DNA of 64,000 nucleotides from Heterocephalus glaber (GCF_000247695.1 NW_004624751.1:27558691-27622690), one strand, 5' to 3'. Shown: positions 11,276-22,871, counted from the stretch's first letter. Notes: generated from the sequence alone by a model not told the origin. A program made the numbers and translations.

Positions 11276-11375
11276 NNNNNNNNNNNNNNNNNNNNNNNNN
11301 NNNNNNNNNNNNNNNNNNNNNNNNNNNNNNNNNNNNNNNNNNNNNNNNNNNNNNNNNNNNNNNNNNNNNNNNNNN
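11276..11375. other. assembly gap (100 N)
   Basis: There are exactly one hundred Ns, a conventional placeholder length, so the true gap size is unknown. It interrupts a dimeric SINE beside a (GT)n microsatellite. Confidence 0.99.
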
Positions 11376-11412
11376 AACTCTGCATACAAATGTATATATT
11401 TGTATGTATATA

Positions 11413-11486
11413 TTTTGTACTGGGAATCAAACTCAGGACCTTGCTCTTGCTAGGCAGGCACAGCACCACTGAGCTCCATTCCCGGC
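11413..11486 (-). mobile_element. ID-type SINE
   Basis: Reverse ID (tactgggaatcaaactcagg to gagctccattcccggct) inside the dimer. Confidence 0.8.
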
Positions 11487-11699
11487 TGATTTTTAAAATT
11501 TTGAGACAGAGTCTCACCAAGTTGCTAAGTTGCTTAGGCTGGGCTCAAACTTGTGATCCTCTGCCTCAGCCTCCCAGAGTGTACGGGTAAGAGGCAGGTG
11601 CCACTATGCCCAGCAGAATAGCTTGTAGCACGCAGACATGTTGTAACAACATGTAACAACAGTTTGACTTAGGATTTAAAAAAAAAATCTATGAATGTA

Positions 11700-12140
11700 T
11701 GTTTTCTTTTGTAAAAATTTTATTAGTACATGTTTGCAGTACGTGCAGTTTATACTCATCTTCGGGAATCGTCACATGCATAAACCATAGATTGCTTCTT
11801 TTTTAATCCCCTTTCCCCGCAGTTCCCCATCCCCATTTTCATTCTTGTTGATATTATTAATCTTAGCTCGGGTTATGGCATATGCTGCTTACATTGTTAT
11901 TAGGTTCCTATACATGGCACATCTTCATTCTTACCCTCTCCCTCCTCCTCACCCTTGCCTTTGTTCCCTTGGTCCTTTTCCCTATTGTAAGAGATCTGTC
12001 CCTCTGTCTTCTTCTATCCATCCCTTATTATTCTCTTTGTTTGTACTTTGCCTCACTCAAATGAGAGATACCATACAGTATTTGTGTGTCTGGTTTATTT
12101 CATTCAACATTATTTTATATATTGTATGTATGTATGTGCA
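11700..12140 (-). mobile_element. L1 3' region
   Basis: Reverse L1-type 3' UTR text: ttattagtacatgtttgcag, a pyrimidine-rich centre, then ggtttatttcattcaacatt. Confidence 0.55.
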
Positions 12141-12144
12141 TTTT

Positions 12145-12261
12145 CTTAAGATAGGGTCTTGCTATATAGTTCAGGATTGGCCTTAAACTTGTGGTGATCC
12201 TCCTGCCTCAGCCTCCCAAGGGTTGGGTGGGATTACTGGCATGTGCCACCAGACCCAGCTG
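12145..12261 (-). mobile_element. B1 SINE
   Basis: Reverse B1: agatagggtcttgctatata to gtgccaccagacccagctg. Confidence 0.85.
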
Positions 12262-12295
12262 ATTTAGAATGTTTTGGTTTAATAATGGTGTGAAA

Positions 12296-12361
12296 TGGTT
12301 TCGCCGCCTGCTGCGCAAGCGCAAGGAACCAAGTTCGATCTCCGATACCAAAAAAAAAAAA
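12296..12361 (+). mobile_element. ID-type SINE, 5' truncated
   Basis: Forward ID with an A-tail. Flanks AATGGTGTGAAA and AATAGTGTGAAA. Confidence 0.85.
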
Positions 12362-12839
12362 TAATAGTGTGAAAGTGATATGCATTCAGTAGAAAGTGTA
12401 CTTTGAGTTCTTACTTTTGATTTTTTTGGGTTAGAAACATGCAGAGCAATAACAGGCAGCTGCAATGAGCCCAGCAACTGCCAGAGTGGATGATGGGGTA
12501 TCTGCAGCCCAACGCACTTCTTGTAATGGACAATGACAGCGAGCACCAGACAACCCTGCTGATTGTCATTTTTGGGATAATATTAAATAAATAAGTTACA
12601 CAGATATTTGATATTTTAATATGAAATAGGCTTCATGCTAGATAATTTTGCTGGAACAGAAGCTAATGTAAATGTTGTGAGCAAATTTAAGGCAGGCTAG
12701 GTGAAGCTCTGACATCTGGTAGGTTAGGTGTATCAAGTGCATTTTTAACTCCAGGAAGTTACAGGGAGAATCTGCATGTACACTGACCACAGTCAATTTA
12801 AAAATGTTCTCCTTCACTTACAAAGAAAGCCCAGTTGCT

Positions 12840-13330
12840 TTAACTGCTACCCCTCTATCCTGCCTGGCTAACCTTCTAGCCTTAAAGGACTGCTCATCTA
12901 CTTTCGGTCTCTAGGTGTTCCTGTCCTAGACATTACACATGGATGTAAGCATATTTATGTGATCTTTGTGACGAGCTTCTGTCATAATGTCTTCAAGGTC
13001 CATCTGTGCTGTAGCATGTACCAGTGATTTACTCCTAACATCAATTCCTAAGATAATATTCAACTGCATGGACAAACATTTTATTTGTGCATCAGTTGGG
13101 GGACAGTTGGGTTGTTTCCACCTTTAGGCTGCTATGAATAATGCTACTATAAACGTTCATGTGTGGGTTTTCTGTTCACATGTTTCAATTTCTCTTGGGC
13201 ATATACTAAGTAGAACTGCTGGGACATATATAACTATGTAACTCTAGGTTTAATCATGTGAGGAACTGCCAGGATTATTCTGCCAAACTGTTGTATGTAT
13301 TTTCTTACCAAACCTTTTTTGTCCCCTAAA
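12840..13330 (-). mobile_element. ancient L1 3' fragment
   Basis: Reverse text including gttgtttccacctttaggct and gctgctatgaataatgctac, a recurrent old L1 segment. Confidence 0.6.
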
Positions 13331-13426
13331 ATAATTTAAAGCATATTCCAGACCTCAGATCATTACACTGGTAAATAATTTCGGCAGGGATTTTTAACAG
13401 ATCGACATTTTTTTTTTCTAAAGCAA

Positions 13427-13496
13427 AGTGCTGGGGGTGTAGATCAGTGGTAGCCTAGCATGTGTGGTCTGATCCCCCGTGCTGATAAAAAAAATG
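13427..13496 (+). mobile_element. ID-like SINE, diverged
   Basis: gctgggggtgtagatcagtg followed by a B-box-like ggtctgatccccc and an A-tail. Confidence 0.65.
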
Positions 13497-13784
13497 TTGA
13501 AAAGAAAATGTAAATGTAATTAATTGAAAGCTATTCATCCCACTTTTTAGTGCACCCTAAGAATTTTCTATTACCAAAGCAAAAAACAGACAAAACAGGT
13601 TTTGTATGGCAAAAATGTTAGAGAATAGTATCAGTGCTTGCAACTGCAAACAGCTGTTTTCTGTTCTGCCTTTCAGCCTCCCCAGTACTTGCTCCCACTT
13701 GCAGGCTAACCCCAGCCTCGCTTCTTTACCGCAGGGTTAGTATAGAAAGATTTTAGGCCTGGAGGGAGAAAGAGGACAGGAATT

Positions 13785-13965
13785 AACATTCACTGAGTAT
13801 CTACAATGTGCCAGGCTTTGTGCTAAGTATTTTATGAAAGAATTTAATTCTCTCCCAAATACCAACACGTAAAAACTGAAGCTCAGCACGCTGAAGAAAT
13901 TTAGCCAAGTTCACTTAGCTACTAAGTGAGAACAACATTCAAATGCAGGTCTTTCTGGGTTCAAA
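13785..13965 (+). mobile_element. MIR element
   Basis: The MIR core is recognisable: actgagtatctacaatgtgc and gccaggctttgtgctaagta. Confidence 0.75.
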
Positions 13966-14162
13966 ATGGTCATAATTTACACAATAATGAGGATAACTTC
14001 TACCAAGGCCTTTGAATACACACAATTTCAGGTTTGGAAGGGATCTTCAAACTCTTTAACTCAGCCTTTATACGTAATTTAAAAATTCCCTCTGCACACA
14101 TGTATGCATACATTGAATTAGTGCACCGTAACCCATAAATATGTAATTAATTTGTGTCAGTT

Positions 14163-14176
14163 AAAAAAGACATCTC
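14163..14176. repeat. target-site duplication, left copy (HNRNPM retrocopy)
   Basis: AAAAAAGACATCTC here is repeated exactly at 16097-16110 right after the poly(A). Its start resembles an L1 endonuclease target, supporting L1-driven insertion. Confidence 0.9.
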
Positions 14177-16110
14177 GGCACAAAGCCCAGACGTGGAGAA
14201 AATGGCGGCAGGGGTCGAAGCGGAGGCTCAGGTGGCAGCAACGGGGCCTAAAAGGGAGGAGGAGAGCGGCACGCCTGGCGTGCCAAGCGGCAACGGGGCT
14301 CCAGGCCCAAAGGATGAAGGCGAACGACCTACTCAGAATGAGAAGAGGAAGGAGAAAAATATAAAAAGTGGAGGCAATCGCTTTGAGCCATATGCCAGTC
14401 TAACTAAAAGATACCGTGTCTTCATTACGAACATACCGTTCGATGTGAAGTGGCAGTCACTTAACGACCTGGTTAAAGAAAAAGTTGGTGAGGTAACGTA
14501 CGTGGAGTTCTTAATGGACGCTGAAGGAAAGTCAAGGGGATGTGCTGTGGTTGAATTCAAGATGGAAGAAAGCATGAAAAAAGCTGCTGAAGTTCTAAAC
14601 AAGCATAGTCTGAGTGGAAGACCACTGAAAGTCAAAGATCCTGATGGTGAACATGCCAGGAGAGCAGTGCAAAAGGCTGGAAGACTTGGAAGCACAGTAT
14701 TTGTAGCAAATCTGGATTATAAAGTTGGCTGGAAGAAACTGAAGGAAGTATTTAGTATGGCTGGTGTGGTGGTTCGAGCAGACATTCTGGAGGATAAAGA
14801 TGGGAAAAGTCATGGAATAGGCACTGTGACTTTTGAACAGTCCATTGAAGCTGTGCAAGCTATATCTATGTTTAATGGCCAGCTGCTGTTTGATAGACCA
14901 ATGCACGTCAAAATGGATGAGAGGGCCTTACTAAAGGGAGATTTTTTCCCTCCTGAACGTCCACAGCAACTTCCCCATGGACTTGGTGGTACTGGCATGG
15001 GGTTAGGACCAGGAGGGCAGCCTATTGATGCCAATCACCTGAACAAAGGCATTGGAATGGGAAACCTAGGGCCTGCGGGAATGGGAATGGAAGGCATAGG
15101 ATTCGGAATAAATAAAATAGAAATCCTAAGTAATGCACTGAAGAGAGATCATTGCAAAGCAGGGAGGACATGGAGCTGGAGGCAGCGTCCCTGGGATTGA
15201 GAGGATGGGCCCTGGCAATGACTGCAGTGGGGATGCCGGAATGGCATGCATGGGTGCAGGCCTGGGGCATGGCATGGATTGCGTGGGCTCTGAGATTGAG
15301 TGCACGGGCCTGGTCACGGACCGCATGGGCTCTGTTGAGTGCATGGGGGCCGGCATGGGTTTCGGCCTGAAGCACATGGGCACCAACAACCTGGAGCGGA
15401 TGGGCCTGGAGCGCATGGGCCCTGCCATGGGTGCTGTCATTGAGCGCATGGGCCTGGCCATGGGTGGCATTGGTGGTGCCAGCTTTGATCGCGCCATCGA
15501 GATGGAATGTGGAAACTTTGGAGGAAGCTTTGCAGGTTCCTTCGGTGGAGCCGGAGGCCATGCTCCTGGGTGGCCAGGAAGGCCTGCCGGGTATTTGTGA
15601 GAAATCTCCCATTTGATTTTACATGGAAGATGCTGAAGGACAAATTCAACGAGTGTTGGCCATGTGCTGTATGCCGACATCGAGATGGAGAACGGGAAGT
15701 CCAAGGGGTGTGGAGTGGTTAAGTTTGAGTCGCCAGAGGTGGCGGAGAGGGCCTGCCAGATGATGAATGGCATGAAGCTGTGTAGCCAAGAGATTGATGT
15801 TCGGATCGATAGAAATGCTTAAGCAGTTGCCTTTTAAAAACATCAATACCAGACCTCTGAATTTGTATTTTTTCTTGTTAACCATTTTAATTTGTTGGCT
15901 GGATGTATAAAGATGTTTAAAAATTTCAGTTGCTTTTTGGGGTAATTTGAATTACTTTTTTAATGACTGGGGTTCCATTTGACTGTTTGCATTGAGATTG
16001 CAATGTGTGCAGTTTTTTTGGTAGTTGTGGCATCTTGTTGACATCGACTATGACTTTGATAATAAATACCAGTTCCTGAACTTATTAATTAAAAAAAAAA
16101 AAGACATCTC
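14163..16110 (+). pseudogene. HNRNPM: HNRNPM processed retropseudogene
   Basis: This is an intronless copy of heterogeneous nuclear ribonucleoprotein M mRNA, a nuclear splicing factor. A start codon at 14202 gives MAAGVEAEAQ, then RRM1 (ITNIPFDVKW, CAVVEFKMEE), a direct join RRAVQK-AGRLGS that skips the exon present in the long isoform, then RRM2 (STVFVANLDYKV). The Met/Gly-rich repeat region has lost a block of about 25 codons after FGINK, then a frameshift at about 15145, and later repeats are missing. A further base loss near 15568 shifts the third RRM, which remains readable to the stop at 15820-15822. A 3' UTR with AATAAA (16061) ends in an A-run at 16091. AAAAAAGACATCTC flanks it at 14163-14176 and 16097-16110. 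Confidence 0.96.
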
Positions 16111-16744
16111 CTACGACTATAGGGTCACCTAACTCAGGCCTGAAAAATGAGGACAAATTAGCTATCAGTTCAGCTTTTCCTTCCTGTACTATAACACCAA
16201 AACCTCAAACCAAACCAAAAACCCAAAACAACAAAATATAGAATGACAAGTGTCTCCTTTGGATTTAATCCTAGCCTTTGGAGATATGTATGACAGTCTC
16301 TTACTGCTTCTTCTGAATTTCTTATCTTTGTCTTATCTTCTCTAAACATCCCCAGTTCATTCATGTCTCTTATTACTGAGAAGAATTCTTTCATCATCCT
16401 GATTGTTTTCCTTAGATTGTCTCCTAGCAATGAAAGTTTGGGGCCTACAACAGAGTAAGTGTCTGCTGTGGCAGAGCAGAGTGGATCTAGGTCCTCATTC
16501 TAAGGCATCTGGGATGACATCAACATTGTTGGAGCTATACCCTATCTGTGACTAGAAGCTTAGCAGAGCTCAGGTGTTTACATGAATGACAACTAGCCAG
16601 AGATAACTGTGTGCCTCAGGGGCATAACTAACTGTGGGACATTCTTTCCTGAGCCTGGATATGATCTTAGGATCATTTTCAGCAGAGGTGCAGGTGGAGG
16701 AAGACAGTGTTAATAACAGTGAGTAGGCTCCTAATATAGAGCTA

Positions 16745-16900
16745 TTATTTTAAAATTAATGAATAGATTTCATTTCTTAGAATAGTTTTAGATTTACAGA
16801 AAAACTGAACAGATGACAGTTTCCATATAGTCCCTCAGTGTCCCCAGTTATTGATACTTCACATTAGTGTGGTCCATCTTACTATCAGCCAGCCCTGACC
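16745..16900 (-). mobile_element. ancient L1 fragment
   Basis: agttttagatttacagaaaa and cacattagtgtggtccatct match the reverse of an old L1M-type 3' region. Confidence 0.6.
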
Positions 16901-18110
16901 CGGACCGGAAGTGTTGGGGTTTGATTTGTCCTGCTGTGTTTCCCAGATCCTTCAGGCCATCTCACTGCTGAGTGACACCATGGTTTCTGACTCTCTGCTT
17001 CTTTGCCTCTGGTATTCATGTCCCCTCATGCCTGCTTTTGGTGAAGAACATCGCTTGCCCTTGTTTAACAGTTTTCAAGTAGTTGCTTGCTAGCTGCTGG
17101 CCTTCACTGTTTCAGAATAATCTAACAGGTTTTGGAGCATATTTCTATTTATTTTCAGCACCAGCCTCAGACTTTATGCCCTATGCTTCACTTTGACCAC
17201 TGGTTTTCAGAGTGTGGCTCATTCCAGGGCCTATACTTTTTCCATGATATATTCCCAGCATTTTTCTCTTAGTGTGCTAGCCCCTTGGTGTGGGATCAGT
17301 GACTTCAGTTTATATCAGAATACTGCCAGTATGGTCCCTAACAATTACGACCATAATTATCTCTGTCATTGATAGGATTTTCTTCTGGCCGATGCACATT
17401 TCCAGAGACCCAGAGTTCTGCAGGTTGGGAGTGGATGTGTGTCTCTTAACATCCTACAATTGTTTGGTTTGTTATAAGTTGCTGCTATTCTAAGAGAGCC
17501 ATAAAACACAGGGTTACAAGTGACAATAAGGGGTCATTTTTTATTTCTTACAGAGAAGTATAATTCTATTTAAAAGATAAATATAATCCTATTTAAAAGA
17601 CATAAAATGTAGTGGGAAAATACACATTTCACTCTTAAGAAAACACTAGAAAGTGACAGATCTCTATAACACATAATAGATGTGCAAATGTGATATAAAA
17701 AGATGAAAGGGGACACATACACAGATAACATATTTTTATGGTGAGATATTATATTGCTTCACTCAAGACAGTTTACTTGCAGGATATAACAAAGATATTT
17801 GTAGTTTTAAAGAGATAGAAAGATTAAAGAAGAAAGCCTAATACTCGAGGAAACAAAAACAATTCTGACCTAGCGTAGTTCTACCAGGTTCTATACAAGT
17901 CTGTATAAAATTTATGGTCCACGGAATACATTCTGAAGGAAATCCAAGTGATTTTCATGCAACTCAAAACTGAGATAAGTTAACATTCCACAGAACTTTT
18001 GAGACTAAGTTGCTGATTCTGTGAACTTAGTGCAAGAACTTTGCAAGGCTTATGTAAAATAAGTGAATACAAAGAGAACTATAAAGTAAGATATAAAAAA
18101 AGATTTTTAA
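16900..18110. other. unique or very old intronic DNA
   Basis: No exon, SINE or recognisable repeat was identified in this 1.2 kb. Confidence 0.4.
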
Positions 18111-18115
18111 AAAAG

Positions 18116-18178
18116 CAGTGCTGGGGATCAAACCCAGGGGCTTAAGCATGCTACGCAAATGTTCTACCTCTGATTTAA
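18116..18178 (-). mobile_element. ID-like SINE, old
   Basis: Reverse: gtgctggggatcaaacccag to aatgttctacctctga. Confidence 0.6.
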
Positions 18179-18543
18179 AGCCTAAATTTAAAGCTAAGCT
18201 ATAAATTTTGTAGCTGATTTAAAGCTAAGCTATAAATATTAAACATTCTTATTATTTATTAATTTGCTGTAGAATATCTATTTTGGTAGAAAAGGCTGAA
18301 TCTTTTCTTAAATATTAGAAGGCACAAGCAGGGCCACTGTTCTCAGTATGGAGGGATAATTTAAAACTTTTCCTTTCTCTGAATCTTATTCTCAGATATA
18401 CTTGGTTGAGAGCAATGTGTAACTGTTCCCTGAGTAGAATAGTATAATTGATCCGAAAGCATTTTAAACAGTTTGGTGGAAAGCAGCTTTAAAAATTCAA
18501 GATAATTTTATTCACACACCTATACAGAAAAAACTAAAAAAGT

Positions 18544-18656
18544 ATTTTTTTGAGTCAAGGTCATGTTATGTAGTTCAAGCTGGCCTTGAACTTGCAATCA
18601 GCCTGCCTTGGCCTCTTGAGTGCTGAGATTACAGATGCGCATCATTACACCTGGTG
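18544..18656 (-). mobile_element. B1 SINE
   Basis: Reverse B1, moderately diverged. Confidence 0.85.
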
Positions 18657-18798
18657 AAACAATAAGCACTGTAAAACTTTAGAGGCAAATATGACTTATA
18701 TTCTATATGTTCGTTTTAGGTTTTCACTACAATTATCTGCCTGCCTCCTCACCCTCTTCCTTCCTGTCTTTTTTTTACACGAAGGGCTTTTATTTATT

Positions 18799-19126
18799 TT
18801 TTTTGAGGCAGGGTCTTACTATGTAGTTCTTGCCGGCCTTGAACTCACTATGTAGCCCAGGCTGGCCTCAAACTTGCACCAATTAGCCAGGTGTGGTGGA
18901 ACACATCTATAATCCCAGCATGCAGCAGGCTGAGGCAGGAGGACTGCCTTGAGTTCAAGGCCAGCCTGAATTACAGAGTGAGACCTTGTCCCAAAAAGCC
19001 AAGAACAAAACAAAACAACAAAACCCCAAAAAACCCAGACTACACTAAAAAAAACTTGCAGAGATCCTTCTGTCTCAGCCTCCTGAGTGCTGGGATTACA
19101 GGGATGCACCACCAAGCCCAGCTATA
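18799..19126 (-). mobile_element. B1 SINE split by another B1
   Basis: The reverse B1 has its two parts at 18799-18878 and 19052-19126. The break carries AAACTTGCA on both sides (18870-18878, 19052-19060). Confidence 0.9.
18879..19051 (+). mobile_element. B1 SINE nested in a B1
   Basis: Forward B1 with a mixed A-rich tail, inserted into the reverse B1 around it, so it is the younger of the two. Confidence 0.9.
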
Positions 19127-19193
19127 ATTGTCTTTCTTTAAAATATTCATTATATTCAACAAATAAAAAAGAAAGTTTATTTACTTTTAATGT

Positions 19194-19246
19194 TTTTGGT
19201 GCTAGGAATGAACCCAGGTTATACCCTGAGCAATCTCCCAGCTTAA
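19194..19246 (-). mobile_element. ID-type SINE fragment
   Basis: Reverse partial ID: ggtgctaggaatgaacccag to caatctcccagctta. Confidence 0.6.
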
Positions 19247-19261
19247 AACAAAACAAAACAA

Positions 19262-19263
<2 letters not shown>

Positions 19264-19304
<41 letters not shown>
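19264..19304. repeat. (AT)n microsatellite
   Basis: About 20 AT units next to an AAAAC-rich tail. Confidence 0.97.
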
Positions 19305-19307
<3 letters not shown>

Positions 19308-19309
19308 CT

Positions 19310-20200
19310 AAAGAGGACCACTACTGATGATAAATGTATGAATGTGAAAAATGATTGTATTTTCATTTAAGGAAAAATTAACTTACCCACTCAGTGGTTG
19401 TTTATTCTTTCTATTCATAGGTAAGAAAAACATGCAAAAAGGTATTTTTAAGTATGAACTAAAAAGAGTGACACACATCTAGAAATATGCAATTTGTTGG
19501 AACCCTGTATGAAGTGGATTGCCTAAGGGGCACTTGGGATGCTGAAATGTCCCTGAAATCTTCCGAGAAATCACAAAGAACATATGAGTTAGAATCCGGG
19601 AACATAAGCATACCATAAAAGAATGATAATTATACTATGACTTCACTTAAGAAACCTGGCTGACTGCAGGGTTTGTTTTCTTTTTGTTAAGTGACATACA
19701 CTGCCCCAAGAAGCCAGTTATCTAGGATAATGGGAACTAGTCCAACATCCAGGCAAGTGTGGGGCCTTGTACACTCTAGGTACTTTAGTAAGGGGTAGTT
19801 GACTAACTTTGGTTAAATACTAACTGAAGTGACTGTGGGTCCCGAGAAGTGTTCTTGGCAAAAACACTGGATGAGAGAAGAGCACATCTCTCAAGTCTCA
19901 GAAGCAGATGTCTCATATTCCACAAATATAATCCTTAGAGGCTTGATATGGCTATAACTATCATGTCCTGGGTTGCAGGGGTAGCTGTTTTAGATAAATG
20001 TTCCAGACATGACTTCCTAATGGCTACTTTCAGACAGTTCTTTGAAACTGTTCTAGGGCATAAGTGAAACTTGGTGCTTTTCCTAGTTAAAATGATATTA
20101 ATTATCAGAGTGAAAAATTTTTTTACAGGCATACAAAGTACCACCATGCCTGGCTTTAACTGACTCTTGAAGCAGAAGGAAAAGAGGAAAGGGAATACAT
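19310..20200. other. unique intronic DNA
   Basis: AT-rich with no recognised element apart from a B1-like scrap near 20128-20155 (ggcatacaaagtaccaccat). Confidence 0.4.
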
Positions 20201-20204
20201 TTTT

Positions 20205-20365
20205 TGAGTTACTGTTACATGCCAGAAACTTTATTACATTATTTAATCCTCACACAATCCTTCAAAGTAAATATTACCTTGAGTTTAAAGGGATGAAATT
20301 ATTATCCCAAGAATCTATAGCTATTAAGTAGCAGAGCTGCAGTATGAACCCAAATCTTGTCTATC
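20205..20365 (+). mobile_element. MIR element
   Basis: tatttaatcctcacacaatc and gtagcagagctgcagtatga fit the MIR core and right part. Confidence 0.65.
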
Positions 20366-20621
20366 TGCTAGTTTTTTCCACAGTATTTCACAACGGAGGT
20401 GATGGAAGGAATATAAAGGCAATTCCAGCCTTCATTTTAAGGACAGAGCTGAGCGTGTGTACATGTACATACAGTGCAAGGTGGGATGTAATCAATCTAG
20501 CTATCCATCTTTTCCAGAAAGGCACCAATATAAATACTGACACAAGATGACGGTTCTTTTATGTTTCTGTAATGTACATTATTCATTTATTACACCGCTA
20601 TTTCAAAATGATATTTTCCTA

Positions 20622-20792
20622 GTTGGGTGTGGTGGGGTATACCTGTAATCCCAGCACTCTGGAGGCTGAGGCAGGAGGAATGAAAATTTGAGCACAACCT
20701 GGGCAACTTAGTGATTCAGAGACCTTGTCATGAGATTAAAACATACAAAGAGGGCTTGGCTTTAATTCTCAGTACTATAAAAACAAAGGAAA
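20622..20792 (+). mobile_element. B1/ID dimer SINE
   Basis: The forward B1 half (gttgggtgtggtggggtata) is followed by a short ID-like half. Confidence 0.8.
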
Positions 20793-20883
20793 CATTCCTC
20801 AAAACTGTGAACCTATCATGAATCTTTCCACTGGAAAACATTCCAGGATTCCCTGGAAATGCCTTAAATTCTACTGCCTGCTG

Positions 20884-21375
20884 GAGTTTGGATGTGTGAC
20901 TCCCAAGGATCCCGTGTTAAAAGGCTTGGTCCCCAGGCCAGCACCATTGGCACATGTCAGGTCTCTAGGTCCTAGGGTGCATGCCAGTCCCTGCGTCGAG
21001 ATGTGAGGAATGTTGCTTGGCTGCATGCGCTCACCATGACGTCCTGAATGGCTGCAGATCCAAAACCCACAGGCCTAAGATCATGGACTGAAACTTCTAA
21101 AACTGTGAGCCGAAACAGACCTTTCCTTAAATTGGGTGACATGGCGCACTCCTCGAGCTCACCCTGGGCAACTCGTGAATTAGTGAAACCTTGTATCAAA
21201 AGAAAACGGACTCAGAATGTTTCTCGGTGCAGGGGCCCTGGGCTCAATGCTCAGTACTGGAAACAAAACAAAACACATAATGAACCTCCCCCCACTCTCT
21301 GCAAAAAAAGCCGAAAACCTTTTCTGTTATCTCAAGCATTTGTTACAGTGACAGAAAAGTGACCAACACATCACC
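20884..21375 (+). mobile_element. MaLR-like LTR with SINE insertion
   Basis: The LTR text starts ctggagtttggatgtgtgac and includes tcatggactgaaacttctaa. It resumes after a dimer SINE as cagtgacagaaaagtgacca and ends in acaca. Solo LTR, no internal retroviral genes. Confidence 0.7.
21133..21276 (+). mobile_element. B1/ID dimer SINE inside LTR
   Basis: Forward, degraded: gggcaactcgtgaattagtg to aatgctcagtactgg. Confidence 0.6.
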
Positions 21376-21429
21376 AAGCCCAGAAACTTACTTTTACTGA
21401 CACATAACCTTTCTACCCAAATGTGACAC

Positions 21430-22130
21430 TCTGAGCTCAGCGTGTGGTGGGCCTCCTTTCCTGTCACTTTTGCTCACTCAAGTGTCTCCCCTTGTTTCTC
21501 CGTTTAATGTCTTTCTATTTGGCTCTTCTCTGTCACCACTTTAACTGGCTCATTTCCCACCGGGGAGGTAAAATTCCTTCATCTCATGGCCTTCCTTGGT
21601 CATTCTGTATTTTCTTACTTATATCTCTTAAGGAGTGGCTATTTTCCCTCTACTTCTCACCTTCTACTCTTCACTTCAGCACAATCTTCCTTTTAGTACT
21701 ACTGAAACCGCCCTGGCAAATGAATAAATCCCAAAGCCGCTCTCCTCTGCTCTGTGGCCTGGCCTCTCAATGCCACAACCCAGTGCCGACAACAGCCTCC
21801 TCTCTGCCAGCTCTCCAGCCTCACCAACTCTGCTTTCTTCCTCTATTCCTCCCGTCCCCGCTCCTCTTTCCTCTGTGTGTAAGCACATTTTCCCGATGCC
21901 TGTGCCTTCAGTGTCCATGTTCTGTAACTCTGTCCCAGGCCTCCTTCTGTTCTCGCTGGGCACTCTTCTCACCGGTTATCTCGGCCTCCTTCCATGTGAA
22001 GGGCACTCAACTCTATCTAGGTGAGCATTTACTTGGGCTGTTACTGGGCATATCAGCTTAGATGTTTCCTGAGCTTTCCTTTCTCAAACTTCTTCCTCTG
22101 AGTTCTTTGTAACAGCATCACTGATCCAGG
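21430..22130. other. pyrimidine-rich intronic stretch
   Basis: C/T-rich, with a plus-strand open frame of 205 codons (21444-22061) whose Leu/Ser/Phe-rich composition reflects the base bias. It may be degraded L2, but I cannot confirm this. Confidence 0.35.
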
Positions 22131-22147
22131 AGACATGCCAAAAGCTG

Positions 22148-22241
22148 GGGCAAGGGCCAGGGAGGTAGCTCAGTGGCTCTAGGGCTGCCTGCTTGGTAAG
22201 TGCCAAGGTCCTGAGTTTGATCCCCGGTATGGGGTGGGGGG
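22148..22241 (+). mobile_element. ID-type SINE
   Basis: Forward ID: ggaggtagctcagtggctct and gagtttgatccccggtat, with a G-rich tail. Confidence 0.8.
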
Positions 22242-22413
22242 AGAAGGTAGGGTATCAACTGTCGCTCCTCCACTGTGCATCAGTCCCTAAACCTCATCAC
22301 TAAGCCACTGTGCTTCTGCTTCTTAAATACCTTTCTGTTTGGTTGGTTTTGCCCCACCCATCATTACCAGTCTAATTTCAAACACTGGCCCCCTCACTAA
22401 ACACTGGACTAGG

Positions 22414-22792
22414 GTCCTATTATGGCTCTGCTTAGATGCCCCCAAAGGCCTCATGTGGTCATAGGTGGGCAGTTTCGAAGGTGGCTGGATATCGTGTGGA
22501 TTAAGGGTGTGGCCAAGGGAAGCCCCACCCTGGGTGTGGGTGGCACCAATCAGCAGGCCTACAGCCTCGATGGAGTATAAAGGGAGAAGGAAGGCAGGCA
22601 GCTGCTGCTGCTTTCTACTTGCCATGCCATGAACTGTTTCTCCTCTGCCATGTCCCTCTGCCGGGCCACCATGCCTTGGAGCGAGCCGACTATGGACTGA
22701 TACTTCTACAAACTGAGGTGAAATAAACCTTTTCTTCTTTAATATTGGATGTTAGATATTTTGTCTCAGCAGTGAGAAAAGTAAGACAGGTT
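22414..22792 (+). mobile_element. MaLR-like solo LTR
   Basis: Shares agatgcccccaaaggcctca, atggactgatacttctacaa, a poly(A)-signal segment (gaaataaacc) and the end tctcagcagtgagaaaagta with the LTRs at 55376, 58058, 51165 and 60256. Confidence 0.8.
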
Positions 22793-22871
22793 CTTACTGC
22801 TGCCTTTAATACAGCTCCAAAAACCGTAAGAAAAGGACTTTTACATCAGCTTCTTAAAATTGGGCTGAATA

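Larger units (their letters stand above)
11217..11614 (-). mobile_element. B1/ID dimer SINE split by gap and an ID insertion
   Basis: The reverse ID half (11217-11270) lies before the gap and the reverse B1 half (11490-11614) after it. A separate reverse ID sits between them at about 11413-11486. Confidence 0.75.

Noticed and set aside
14154..15200. HNRNPM copy as a functional intronless gene
   Set aside because: The Gly/Met region is frameshifted, the third RRM is out of frame, and the copy has poly(A) and target duplications. It is a retropseudogene.
21444..22061. Plus-strand open frame of 205 codons
   Set aside because: It is Leu/Ser/Phe/Pro-rich, as expected of a C/T-rich strand. It has no recognisable domain, no splice context and no upstream promoter signal.
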